NCBI RefSeq assembly: GCF_014647235.1
Contig: NZ_BMOU01000002.1
Coordinates: 417 to 64,416, forward strand
Length of the DNA: 64,000 nt
Direction of reading: 5' to 3'
From: Haloarcula pellucida
GTDB lineage: Archaea > Halobacteriota > Halobacteria > Halobacteriales > Haloarculaceae
The translations under genes were made by a program, and so were the position numbers. Each line of letters opens with the position of its first letter. Position 1 is the stretch's first letter. This document shows, piece by piece, positions 26,149 to 33,101 of this stretch. Under the pieces are notes generated by a model. It was given only the letters and a program-made list of their open reading frames with translations, searched no databases and had not been told where the DNA came from.

Positions 26149-27062
26149 GCGAGGCCGACGAGGCGTCGGCCGCGACCACGACCGACGGGCGGCGGTCGGC
26201 GTACGGCACGCTCTCCGTCGTCGGCATCGGCCCCGGCCTGCCCCACGACATGACCCAGCGAGCGAAGCAGGTTATCCGGACCGCCGACTGCGTCATCGCC
26301 TCGAACCTGTATCAGGAGTTCCTCCGGCGAGATGGGACCCTCCCGCCCGAGAGCGCCGAACTCGAGGCCAGCGCCGACACCGGCGTCGACGAGGCGGGCA
26401 CCGTCCTCGAACGGCCCGACGGCACCCACCAGACGCTGGTCCGGTCCTCGATGGGCCGGCAGGTCGAACTGGCCCGCGAGGCCTTCGAGCGCGTGCGAGA
26501 CGGCGAGGACGTGGCCCACGTCTCCGGCGGCGACCCGAACGTCTACGGCAAGTCCGACCTCCTCTTCACGATGGCGGAGGCCGAGGACGCCGGCGACGTG
26601 CCCATCGAAATCGTCCCCGGCGTGACGGCGGCGCTGGGCGGGGCGGCCAACCTCGGCGCGCCCCTCTCGAACGACTTCTGCACCGTCTCGCTGTCGGACA
26701 AGTGGCGCGGCTGGGACGAAATCGAGGAGAAACTGCGGGCGGCCGCAATCAGCGGGTTCGTCGTCGTCCTCTACAACTGCTGGCGCGACTACGAGCGGGC
26801 CGTCTCGGTCCTGCGCGAGGAACGGGCCGACGACGTGCCCGCCGCGATAATCAACGACGCCGGCCGCGGCGAGGCCGGCCGCAACGTCGACGGCGAGACA
26901 CAGACCATCACGACGCTGGGTGCGTTGCCCGACCACGACGAGAAGGTCGGCGGGATGGGGTCGTCCATCCTCGTCGGCACCCACGAGACCGACGTCTGGG
27001 AGAACGACTACCGCGACTTTCTCGTCACCCCGCGCGGCGGGCGTGACGTGGAGGATTTCTGA
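26145..27062 (+). CDS. cbiH: Cobalt-precorrin-3B C17-methyltransferase (first copy)
   Basis: A 305-residue tetrapyrrole methylase, start ATG at 26145 overlapping the cbiG stop. Core motifs are VVGIGPGLPHDMTQRAKQVI, VSGGDPNVYGKSDLLF and EIVPGVTAALGGAANLGAPLSNDFCTVSLSD, all of the CbiH/CobJ type. CbiH methylates C17 and contracts the ring. A second, divergent paralog follows three bases downstream. Haloarchaeal cobalamin loci often carry two, and which one performs the canonical reaction is not resolved here. Confidence 0.82.
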   Translation: MSEADEASAATTTDGRRSAYGTLSVVGIGPGLPHDMTQRAKQVIRTADCVIASNLYQEFLRRDGTLPPESAELEASADTGVDEAGTVLERPDGTHQTLVRSSMGRQVELAREAFERVRDGEDVAHVSGGDPNVYGKSDLLFTMAEAEDAGDVPIEIVPGVTAALGGAANLGAPLSNDFCTVSLSDKWRGWDEIEEKLRAAAISGFVVVLYNCWRDYERAVSVLREERADDVPAAIINDAGRGEAGRNVDGETQTITTLGALPDHDEKVGGMGSSILVGTHETDVWENDYRDFLVTPRGGRDVEDF

Positions 27063-27065
27063 CTT

Positions 27066-28043
27066 ATGAGTACTGACGACACCACCGACGCGAGTACAGA
27101 CACCGAATCGAAATGCGGAGCGAGCACGTCGACGGAGACGAGCGCGGAGACCGACGACGGTAGTTCGAAGTGCGGCGCGTCGTCGTCGTCCAGCAGTAGC
27201 GGGTGCGGGGCGTCCACCGACGACGCCGACGAGGAGGAGGTCGGCGCCACCGTCGACGACTTCGACGCAGACCCCGGACAACTCGTGGCGGTCGGCCTCG
27301 GACCCGGCCAACCGGAGGGGATGACCGCCCGCGCGAAGGCGGCCCTGTCCGACGCCGAGCACATCGTCGGCTACACGACCTACGTCGACCTGCTCCCCGA
27401 CGACATCACGGAGCGCGCCGACGACATCTACGACACGCCGATGTGTGGCGAAGTCTCCCGAACCGAGGAGGCCATCGACCGGGCGCTCGCCGGCAACGAC
27501 GTCGCCATCATCGGCAGCGGTGACCCGAACGTCTACGCGCTCGCCGGCCTCGCGCTCGAAATCGTCGAATCGAAGGGCGCGACGGCGTCGATGCTGGACT
27601 TCGACGTCGTGCCGGGCGTCCCGGCGGCCCAGTCGTGTGCCGCCCGCGTGGGCGCGCCGCTGGTCAACGACACCGTCTCCATCTCGCTGTCGGACCACCT
27701 CACGGACATGCCGACCATCGAGTCACGCCTCCACGCCGCCGCCAAGGAGGGATTCACCATCACCATCTACAACCCGTGGAGCCGCAAGCGCCGCGAGAAC
27801 TACGAGAAATGTTGCGAGATCCTGCTGGAACACCGCGACCCCGAGACGCCGGTCGGCGTCGTCCACGCCGCGGGCCGCGAGGACGAACGGGCCGAAATCG
27901 TCGAGTTACAGGACCTGCCCGAGTTGGGCGAGACGGACCTCGTCGACATGACGACGACCCTGCTCGTGGGCAACGAGGACACCTACGTCTGGGACGGACG
28001 GATGGTCACGCCGCGTGGCTACGAGACGAAGTACGACTACTGA
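27066..28043 (+). CDS. Cobalt-precorrin-3B C17-methyltransferase (second copy) with Cys-rich leader
   Basis: A 325-residue tetrapyrrole methylase. The core starts near residue 75 (LVAVGLGPGQPEGMTARAKAAL) and has GSGDPNVYALAGLALE, VVPGVPAAQSCAARVGAPLVNDTVSISLSDHLT and the CbiH-like FTITIYNPWSRKRRENYEKCCEILL. The first 65 residues are an added acidic Ser/Thr-rich leader with three C-G-A-S units (SKCGAST, SKCGASS, SGCGAST), which could bind metal or be redox active. The core otherwise matches CbiH. It follows cbiH by three bases and precedes the ferredoxin by two. Confidence 0.82.
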   Translation: MSTDDTTDASTDTESKCGASTSTETSAETDDGSSKCGASSSSSSSGCGASTDDADEEEVGATVDDFDADPGQLVAVGLGPGQPEGMTARAKAALSDAEHIVGYTTYVDLLPDDITERADDIYDTPMCGEVSRTEEAIDRALAGNDVAIIGSGDPNVYALAGLALEIVESKGATASMLDFDVVPGVPAAQSCAARVGAPLVNDTVSISLSDHLTDMPTIESRLHAAAKEGFTITIYNPWSRKRRENYEKCCEILLEHRDPETPVGVVHAAGREDERAEIVELQDLPELGETDLVDMTTTLLVGNEDTYVWDGRMVTPRGYETKYDY

Positions 28044-28045
28044 GC

Positions 28046-28354
28046 ATGTACCGAATCACCATCGACCGCGAGGCCTGCGACGGCGTCTTCGCCTGTCTCG
28101 TGCGCGACGACCGGTTCGTGGAGGAGAGCGCGGAGCGGAGCTCCGCGGACCAGTCGAGCGGGCAGCGCCCGCGAGAAGACAGCGAGGGCCTCGCCGTGCT
28201 GGAGGTCGACGGCGCGGAAGCCGTCGCCGCCACGTTCGACGACGACCGGCGTGAGTCGGCCGAACAGGCGGCCGCCGCCTGTCCGCTGGACGCCATCAGC
28301 GTCGAGTCCGTCGACCGCGAGACGGCCGCCGCGACCGAGGAGGCCGAGCAATGA
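28046..28354 (+). CDS. Ferredoxin-like protein of the cobalamin operon
   Basis: A 102-residue acidic protein with C11-x5-C17 (CDGVFAC) and a distal ACPLDAI. This is the layout of a single-cluster ferredoxin with only three of the usual four Cys ligands, so a [3Fe-4S] or an exchangeable-ligand [4Fe-4S] cluster is likely. It may supply electrons to a reductive corrin step. Residues 28-45 (AERSSADQSSGQRPREDS) sit on a GC-rich palindromic DNA element with two perfect hairpins (28130-28146 and 28158-28172), apparently inserted in frame. It overlaps the next gene by four bases. Confidence 0.8.
   Translation: MYRITIDREACDGVFACLVRDDRFVEESAERSSADQSSGQRPREDSEGLAVLEVDGAEAVAATFDDDRRESAEQAAAACPLDAISVESVDRETAAATEEAEQ
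28128..28180 (+). repeat. In-frame palindromic insert in the ferredoxin gene
   Basis: Two hairpins, GCGGAGC-GGA-GCTCCGC (28130-28146) and GCGGGC-AGC-GCCCGC (28158-28172), flank a linker. CCGCGGACCAGTCGAGCGG (28143-28161) recurs exactly at 37998-38016 inside cobN. The insert keeps the reading frame and adds Ser/Arg-rich residues in a loop between the two cluster-binding regions. Confidence 0.7.
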
Positions 28355-29010
28355 GCATCGAGACCGGCGCGCCCGGCGACCTGCTTTCGGCCCATCCCGA
28401 GACGGCGTACTTCTGGGGCCGGGTCGCCGCCGACGGGGAGTGCGAGGACGGCTGTGTCACCGTCAGGACGAGCGACGAGACGGCGGCCCGACGGCTGGCG
28501 TCCATCGCTGGGGCCGAACGGGCCGACCACCGCATCGTCGAGCGAGAGTACGCCCACGACACGTCGATAACTCGGACCGAGGACGAGTACACGGTACAGG
28601 TCCTCGGTGGGCTCGCCGACCGGGCCAGCGCCGCGCTGGGCCTGCCCTTCGACGGGCAGGCCGGGGGCTACCGCTTCGATACGCTCGCCGCCCACGACCG
28701 GCAACTCCTCCGGGGCCTGCTGGAGGGGTGTGGCACGGTGTGTTTCAAGTCCGACGACGAGGCGGTGGGCGTCTCCTTCGTCCACGAAGACGAGCGCCTC
28801 CTCCGGACGGTCCAGTCACTGCTCGACAGCGCCCCCGTCGACGCGCCGTACGACGACCTTGCCGACGCCTCGTCGGGCTACTGGTTCGGCGTCGCGGACG
28901 ACGCGGTGCCGGACCTCGCGGACTGGGTCTACGACGGGAGCGAAGGGACGGGGCTGTTCGCGCCGAGTCGGCGGCGAAAGCTCCGAAAGAGCGTCGAGCG
29001 AGTCCGATGA
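28351..29010 (+). CDS. LAGLIDADG-fold-like protein of the cobalamin operon
   Basis: A 219-residue acidic protein with two motifs spaced as in a monomeric LAGLIDADG endonuclease. Residues 20-30 read YFWGRVAADGE (G23, D28, G29 at motif positions 3, 8, 9). Residues 119-130 read LLRGLLEGCGTV (G122, C127, G128 at the same positions). Beta-rich segments and a helix follow each motif, as in the fold. The catalytic Asp of the second motif is replaced by C127, so two-metal nuclease action is unlikely. It overlaps the ferredoxin and cbiX genes by four bases each. Haloarchaeal annotations, from memory, call this a cobalamin biosynthesis protein. The function is unknown. Confidence 0.65.
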   Translation: MSIETGAPGDLLSAHPETAYFWGRVAADGECEDGCVTVRTSDETAARRLASIAGAERADHRIVEREYAHDTSITRTEDEYTVQVLGGLADRASAALGLPFDGQAGGYRFDTLAAHDRQLLRGLLEGCGTVCFKSDDEAVGVSFVHEDERLLRTVQSLLDSAPVDAPYDDLADASSGYWFGVADDAVPDLADWVYDGSEGTGLFAPSRRRKLRKSVERVR

Positions 29011-30230
29011 GCGAAGCGACCGCCGCCCCCGACGGCCTCGACGACGAAGCGGTCCTGCTGGCCGGCCACGGCTCCCGTCGCGAGAAGTCCAACGAACAGG
29101 TGCGCGAACTCGCAGCCGACCTCGAAGGACGGCTGGGCATCCCTGTCGACGCCGCCTTCCTCGAACTCGCGGAACCGGCCATCGACGAGGCAATCGCGGG
29201 GTTGGCTTCGACGGTGTCGCAGGTGACGGTCGTCCACCTCTCGCTGTTCGCCGCCAGCCACGTGAAGAACGACGTGCCGCTGGCGGTCCAGCAGGCCCGC
29301 GAGGCTCACCCGGGGCTGACTATCAACAACGGCGCGCATCTGGGCGTCCATCCGGCGATTCTGGACTTGCTGGACGACCGGGCGGCCGCCGTCGAGGCCG
29401 AGTTGGGCGTCGACCGCGAGGCCGACGACGTGGCCGTGGTGGTGTGTGCCCGCGGGTCCTCTGACCCCGACGCCAACGCTGACGTCCACAAACTCGCCCG
29501 CCTGCTGTACGAGGGCCGGGAGTTCTCGCGCGTCGACGCGTCGTTCGTCGGCGTCACCGAACCGCTGCTGGACGAGACGCTCCACGACCTCGCGAAGACC
29601 CGGCCCGACGCCGTCGTCGTCCTGCCGTACATGCTCGGCGACGGCGTGCTGACCGGGCGCATCAAGGACGGGGCCGAGGAGTTCGACGCCGAGTACCCCT
29701 ACGTCGACGCCGCCTACGGCGAACCGCTGGGGACCGACCCGCGCCTGCTCGACGTGCTCGGCGACCGCTGGCAGGAAGCGCGAACGGGCAGCGTCGAGAT
29801 GTCCTGTGACACCTGCAAGTACAAGGTGGAACTCGACGGCTACGAGGCGGATCAGGGCGGTGCCCGCGCCATGCTCCGGGCGCTGACTCATCAGGCCGAA
29901 CACGCTGACCGCGAGGACGTCGACGACGACCCGCACGTCCACGACGCCCCGGAGAAACACGTCGCGGTCTGTACCAACCAGACCTGCGCGCAGGACGGCG
30001 CGCCCGCCGTCCTCGAACGCCTCCGGCAGGCCGCCCGCGACAGCGACCAGTGCGACGCTCGCATCACCCGGTCGTCCTGTCTCGGGCGCTGTGGTGAGGG
30101 GCCGATGGTCGCCGTCTACCCCGACGGCGTCTGGTACGGCGGCGTCGCCGAGGGCGACGCCGACAGTATCGTCTCGTCGCATCTGGACCGCGACCGCATC
30201 GTCTCCGAACTCGTCGACCAGACACTGTAA
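29007..30230 (+). CDS. cbiX: Double CbiX cobaltochelatase fused to a thioredoxin-like [2Fe-2S] ferredoxin
   Basis: A 407-residue protein; the ATG at 29007 overlaps the previous stop. Two CbiX half-domains are visible: residues about 10-130 (LLAGHGSRREKSNEQV, VTVVHLSLFAASHVKNDVP) and about 140-260 (VVCARGSSDPDANAD, VVVLPYMLGDGVLTGRI). A linker with CDTCKYK and a His/Asp-rich run (DDDPHVHDAPEKH) leads to a C-terminal domain with C-T-N-Q-T-C and C-L-G-R-C followed by EGPMVAVYPDGVWYGGV, the thioredoxin-like [2Fe-2S] ferredoxin signature. The chelatase would insert Co(II) into sirohydrochlorin. The His-rich linker could hold metal and the ferredoxin could tune redox state, both inferred. Confidence 0.88.
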   Translation: MSEATAAPDGLDDEAVLLAGHGSRREKSNEQVRELAADLEGRLGIPVDAAFLELAEPAIDEAIAGLASTVSQVTVVHLSLFAASHVKNDVPLAVQQAREAHPGLTINNGAHLGVHPAILDLLDDRAAAVEAELGVDREADDVAVVVCARGSSDPDANADVHKLARLLYEGREFSRVDASFVGVTEPLLDETLHDLAKTRPDAVVVLPYMLGDGVLTGRIKDGAEEFDAEYPYVDAAYGEPLGTDPRLLDVLGDRWQEARTGSVEMSCDTCKYKVELDGYEADQGGARAMLRALTHQAEHADREDVDDDPHVHDAPEKHVAVCTNQTCAQDGAPAVLERLRQAARDSDQCDARITRSSCLGRCGEGPMVAVYPDGVWYGGVAEGDADSIVSSHLDRDRIVSELVDQTL

Positions 30231-30242
30231 CACGATACACCC

Positions 30243-30614
30243 ATGAGCTGCTACGAAATCGAGGCCCTCAGACTGGGCCTCATGAACGTTCTCGGTACCG
30301 AAGACGACCACGCGCGCCAGCACGCGAAACAGGAGCTGGAGGGCCACATGACCGGCCCAATCGAGGCACTCGCGAACGCCGGGACGCTCACAGCTATCGA
30401 GCGCCACCTCGACGCGGCGCTCGTCGACTTAGAAGAGGAGATAGCGCGGACCGACAGCGACGACCCCGAGTACGACTACCTGCGGGGCCGACTCGTCGCG
30501 GTGCGTGACGCCGAACGGGCGGTACAACGACTGACGACACAGGGCGAGGACGTCCTCGCGGGTCTCGGCGAGGCCCACGACGTCCTCCACGAGGCGTTCC
30601 CAGTCGATGAGTGA
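30243..30614 (+). CDS. DUF3209 family protein
   Basis: A 123-residue acidic helical protein starting MSCYEIEALRLGLMNVLG, which from memory is typical of DUF3209, a family in haloarchaeal cobalamin loci. It has few motifs apart from HARQHAKQELEGH, which could bind metal. It lies 12 bases after cbiX and its stop region overlaps the start of the beta-propeller gene by eight bases. The function is unknown; its context suggests a role in cobalt handling or corrin synthesis. Confidence 0.75.
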   Translation: MSCYEIEALRLGLMNVLGTEDDHARQHAKQELEGHMTGPIEALANAGTLTAIERHLDAALVDLEEEIARTDSDDPEYDYLRGRLVAVRDAERAVQRLTTQGEDVLAGLGEAHDVLHEAFPVDE

Positions 30615-31830
30615 ACACGCGTCGACCGTCACGCTCGGCGACGTGGCGCCGGCTCGCTCACGCCAACAGGGCCGCCGCTCTGCGGTCGCACTGGCCGACG
30701 GCGTCGCCGTCGTCGGCACGGCGGACGGCGACCTGCGGGCGGTCGACGTCTCGGGGCCTCGGCCGACGGTCCGCTGGCACCACGAGGGCGACGACGGGCA
30801 GAGCGTCGTCGCGGTCGAACCGTTCGGCGGTGGACCTGCCGTCGGCGAGCGCAGCGCCCGCGGTGAGATACGCTGTCACGACGTCGACGGGAGCGTGCGG
30901 TGGCGCTACGAGACGCGCGAGGACGTCGGGACGCCACAGGACGACACTCGCTTTCTCCTGCCGTTCGTCGCCAGCCTCACGACCGACGGTGACCGCCTGT
31001 ATGCGGCCGCCCGCCGCTACGAGCGCGTCGACGGGGACCGAACGTTCCAGAGCGTCGTCTACGCGTTCGCGCCGGACGGCGGGGTCGACTGGACCTACCG
31101 GACAGACGCCTCGCCTATCTCCCTCTCGGTCCGGGACGACCGCCTCGCCGTCGCGTACAACCGCTGTCCCGGCGACCACCAGCACGGCCTCGTCGTCCTC
31201 GACGCCGACGACGGCTCTCCCCGATGGATGTGGGACCCCGGCACCGCGGGCCAGCGACGGGTCGGCGACGCGACACTCCTCGATTCGGGTGCCGTCGTCG
31301 CCAGCCACGGTGACTACTGCGGTTACCACCTCGATGCGGACGGCGCGGAGCGCTGGCGCGTCTCGCTGGCACCGTCCCGCACCGTCGACGGCGAGGCAGT
31401 GTACGCCTATCCGAACCACGTCCACGCGACCGACGACGGCGCGGTGTTCGTGACCGGCAACACCTACCCCGAGGACGGCCGCCAGACTGACGCCCGTCAT
31501 CCCCGGGAACACACCGCCGTGGGCGTCTCGCTCGACGGGACCGAACGTTGGACGGGTCCGGTCGGCGGGTTCGCCAGCGGACTTGGTACCGACGGCTCGC
31601 TCGTCGCGGTCCCGGGCGCACAGCACTTCCGCGACCGCGACGCCGACGCCCACGCGGTCCGGGTCTACGATACGCTCGGCGGCCGGGTGGCGACCCACGA
31701 CACGGCGGGCGTCGTCACCGCAGCGGCCGTCGAGGGCGATACGGTCGCCGCCGTCGAGGAACCGGTCGTCTACCACGACGAGGGCCGGGAACGCGGCGCG
31801 TACCGCCTCCATCGGTTTTCCGCCGAGTGA
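30607..31830 (+). CDS. PQQ-type beta-propeller repeat protein
   Basis: A 407-residue cytoplasmic protein (no signal peptide) made of about seven blade-like repeats with W-x-Y/W patterns (VRWRYETRED, VDWTYRTDAS, PRWMWDPGTA, ERWRVSLAPS, ERWTGPVGG) of the BamB/PQQ-like propeller type. It overlaps DUF3209 by eight bases and is last in the operon. A His/Cys pair in CPGDHQHGL and the HVHATDDG segment are possible metal or corrin contacts. The lack of a signal peptide argues against a BamB-like envelope role. Confidence 0.78.
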   Translation: MSEHASTVTLGDVAPARSRQQGRRSAVALADGVAVVGTADGDLRAVDVSGPRPTVRWHHEGDDGQSVVAVEPFGGGPAVGERSARGEIRCHDVDGSVRWRYETREDVGTPQDDTRFLLPFVASLTTDGDRLYAAARRYERVDGDRTFQSVVYAFAPDGGVDWTYRTDASPISLSVRDDRLAVAYNRCPGDHQHGLVVLDADDGSPRWMWDPGTAGQRRVGDATLLDSGAVVASHGDYCGYHLDADGAERWRVSLAPSRTVDGEAVYAYPNHVHATDDGAVFVTGNTYPEDGRQTDARHPREHTAVGVSLDGTERWTGPVGGFASGLGTDGSLVAVPGAQHFRDRDADAHAVRVYDTLGGRVATHDTAGVVTAAAVEGDTVAAVEEPVVYHDEGRERGAYRLHRFSAE

Positions 31831-31937
31831 CGGACCGACCGTCACGACGCCGTCGTTCGCCCGAAACAATCGTCTTCGGTGAGCGTCTGCCCGCCGACCG
31901 ACCCGACTCTTTTGCCGCTACCGCCCGTGGGACAGAT

Positions 31938-31982
31938 ATGGACAGTCCGACGGCCGACGGCGACGCGACCGGAGGTGCCTAG
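31938..31982 (+). CDS. Short leader ORF before the zinc-ribbon gene
   Basis: ATG at 31938 opens a 14-codon frame (MDSPTADGDATGGA) ending in TAG at 31980-31982. A TATA-like CTCTTTT lies about 27 bp upstream, so the leader could be a leaderless start. The strong ribosome-binding sequence GGAGGTG (31971-31977) lies inside the leader and precedes the GTG at 31984. I cannot tell whether the leader is translated. Confidence 0.35.
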   Translation: MDSPTADGDATGGA

Positions 31983-31983
31983 C

Positions 31984-32151
31984 GTGGGCTTCTTCGAGAA
32001 AGCGGGTCGGAAGGTCGAGAAGTTCAAGCAGACGGCCAGCGAGGCGGCCGAAGAGCACCGGACGGCGGAGTGTCCGGCCTGCGGAGAGTCGGTTCCGGAC
32101 GACGCCGAGGAGTGTCCCCAGTGTGGGGCCGACGCGACCGACGGGAACTGA
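31984..32151 (+). CDS. Small zinc-ribbon protein
   Basis: A 55-residue protein from GTG at 31984: an amphipathic N-terminal helix (VGFFEKAGRKVEKFKQTASEA) and a zinc ribbon CPACG-x10-CPQCG near the C-terminus. The start is set by the GGAGGTG site 7 bp upstream and lies one base after the leader stop. The open frame upstream to 31879 is Pro-rich and less likely. It converges on cbtA. The role is unknown; small zinc ribbons of this kind are common in haloarchaea. Confidence 0.7.
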   Translation: MGFFEKAGRKVEKFKQTASEAAEEHRTAECPACGESVPDDAEECPQCGADATDGN

Positions 32152-32152
32152 C

Positions 32153-32860
32153 TCAGTCGGCCGTCGCCGGATAGTCGGTGTCGACCTGCGTGGTCGCTGG
32201 GTCGCCGAGCCACGCGTGGACCGCCGCGAGGGTCGCCCAGAGCAGGGCCTGCCCGAACACGACGGTCCAGCGGTAGGCCGCGACGAGCGCCGCCGGCACG
32301 TCGCCGTGGACCGGGTTCGCCGGTGCGAGGACGACTGGGACGGCCAGCAACGCGAGCGGTGCCAGCGTCGCCGCGGCGGTAACGACACGGGACCGCCCCG
32401 CCGTCCACCGGTACGCCAGCCCGCAAGCCACCGCGACGAGCGCGCCGACGACCATCAGGCCGCCGTACCACGCCAGCCGCGTTTCCGTCGGAAGGGCCTG
32501 CTCGACGCCCGGCGGTTGCGGCGGGAGAACGAGCCACGGCGCGCCGGAGACGGTCAGAAAGCCCGCGCCGGCCAGCGCCAGTCGTTTCGTCGCGCCGGTG
32601 CCGGGCAGCGCCGGTTCGAGGAGGTAATAGCCCACGCCGAAGACGGCGACGCCGAACAGGAGCCCCCAGAGGACGCCGCCGCCGACGCTCGCGAGCGTCG
32701 TCGTCAGCCCCGAGACGACGGGACCGCCCCCGCCGTGGCCGTGTTCGAACGTCTCGAGTCCGGCGGTGAAGCTGTTGCCCACCGTCGCGACGAACAGGCC
32801 GTAGGTGAGGCCGCCGCCGACGCCGGCGAGTGCGCCGCGTTCGAGGTGGTCGGTCGTCAT
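32153..32860 (-). CDS. cbtA: Predicted cobalt transporter subunit CbtA
   Basis: A 235-residue membrane protein with about six hydrophobic segments, an N-terminal GGGLTYGLFVATVGNSF segment and an extracytoplasmic FEHGHGGGGP His-rich loop, as in CbtA. It is the partner of the small subunit CbtB, whose stop overlaps its start (TGATG). CbtAB is a predicted B12-regulated cobalt uptake system in other prokaryotes. Here it lies downstream of chlID, in the B12 locus, next to a weak match to the candidate operator. Confidence 0.85.
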   Translation of the reverse strand: MTTDHLERGALAGVGGGLTYGLFVATVGNSFTAGLETFEHGHGGGGPVVSGLTTTLASVGGGVLWGLLFGVAVFGVGYYLLEPALPGTGATKRLALAGAGFLTVSGAPWLVLPPQPPGVEQALPTETRLAWYGGLMVVGALVAVACGLAYRWTAGRSRVVTAAATLAPLALLAVPVVLAPANPVHGDVPAALVAAYRWTVVFGQALLWATLAAVHAWLGDPATTQVDTDYPATAD

Positions 32861-33048
32861 CAGTGACAGGTGATACCGGCGCTGTGACGGAAGTTGTGCA
32901 GCGAGTCGTGGAGCATCGGCTCTTGCACGAACAGGAGCGCGAACCCGAGTGCGGCCACGAGTGCGACCCCCACGGCGACCTGTGTCCCCGAGAGACTGGC
33001 TCTGGCGCGTTCGAAACGGTCGTAGACGCTGTCGTCGGTTGGCTGCAT
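32860..33048 (-). CDS. cbtB: Predicted cobalt transporter subunit CbtB
   Basis: A 62-residue protein with one transmembrane helix (about 24-42) and the C-terminal His-rich signature LHNFRHSAGITCH (H, H, C and H at the end), as expected of CbtB, which may bind the metal at the outer face. It lies 53 bp after the chlID stop. The gap contains two overlapping inverted repeats, including CAAGTCAGATTG, which is shared exactly with the cbiX operator, so it may have its own regulated promoter. Confidence 0.85.
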   Translation of the reverse strand: MQPTDDSVYDRFERARASLSGTQVAVGVALVAALGFALLFVQEPMLHDSLHNFRHSAGITCH

Positions 33049-33057
33049 TGAAACTCT

Positions 33058-33089
33058 ACTTGCTAAGAGAGCAAGTCAGATTGTAAAAC
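33058..33089 (-). promoter_or_regulatory. Weak B12-operator-like site before cbtB
   Basis: Two overlapping inverted repeats: ACTTGCT (33058-33064) with AGCAAGT (33070-33076), and the core CAA-N6-TTG (33072-33083). The spacer and core (CAAGTCAGATTG) are identical to those in the cbiX operator at 41543-41554. The outer arm bases do not fit the consensus, so this is a weaker site. Confidence 0.45.
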
Positions 33090-33101
33090 TTCCGGCTGCT
33101 C

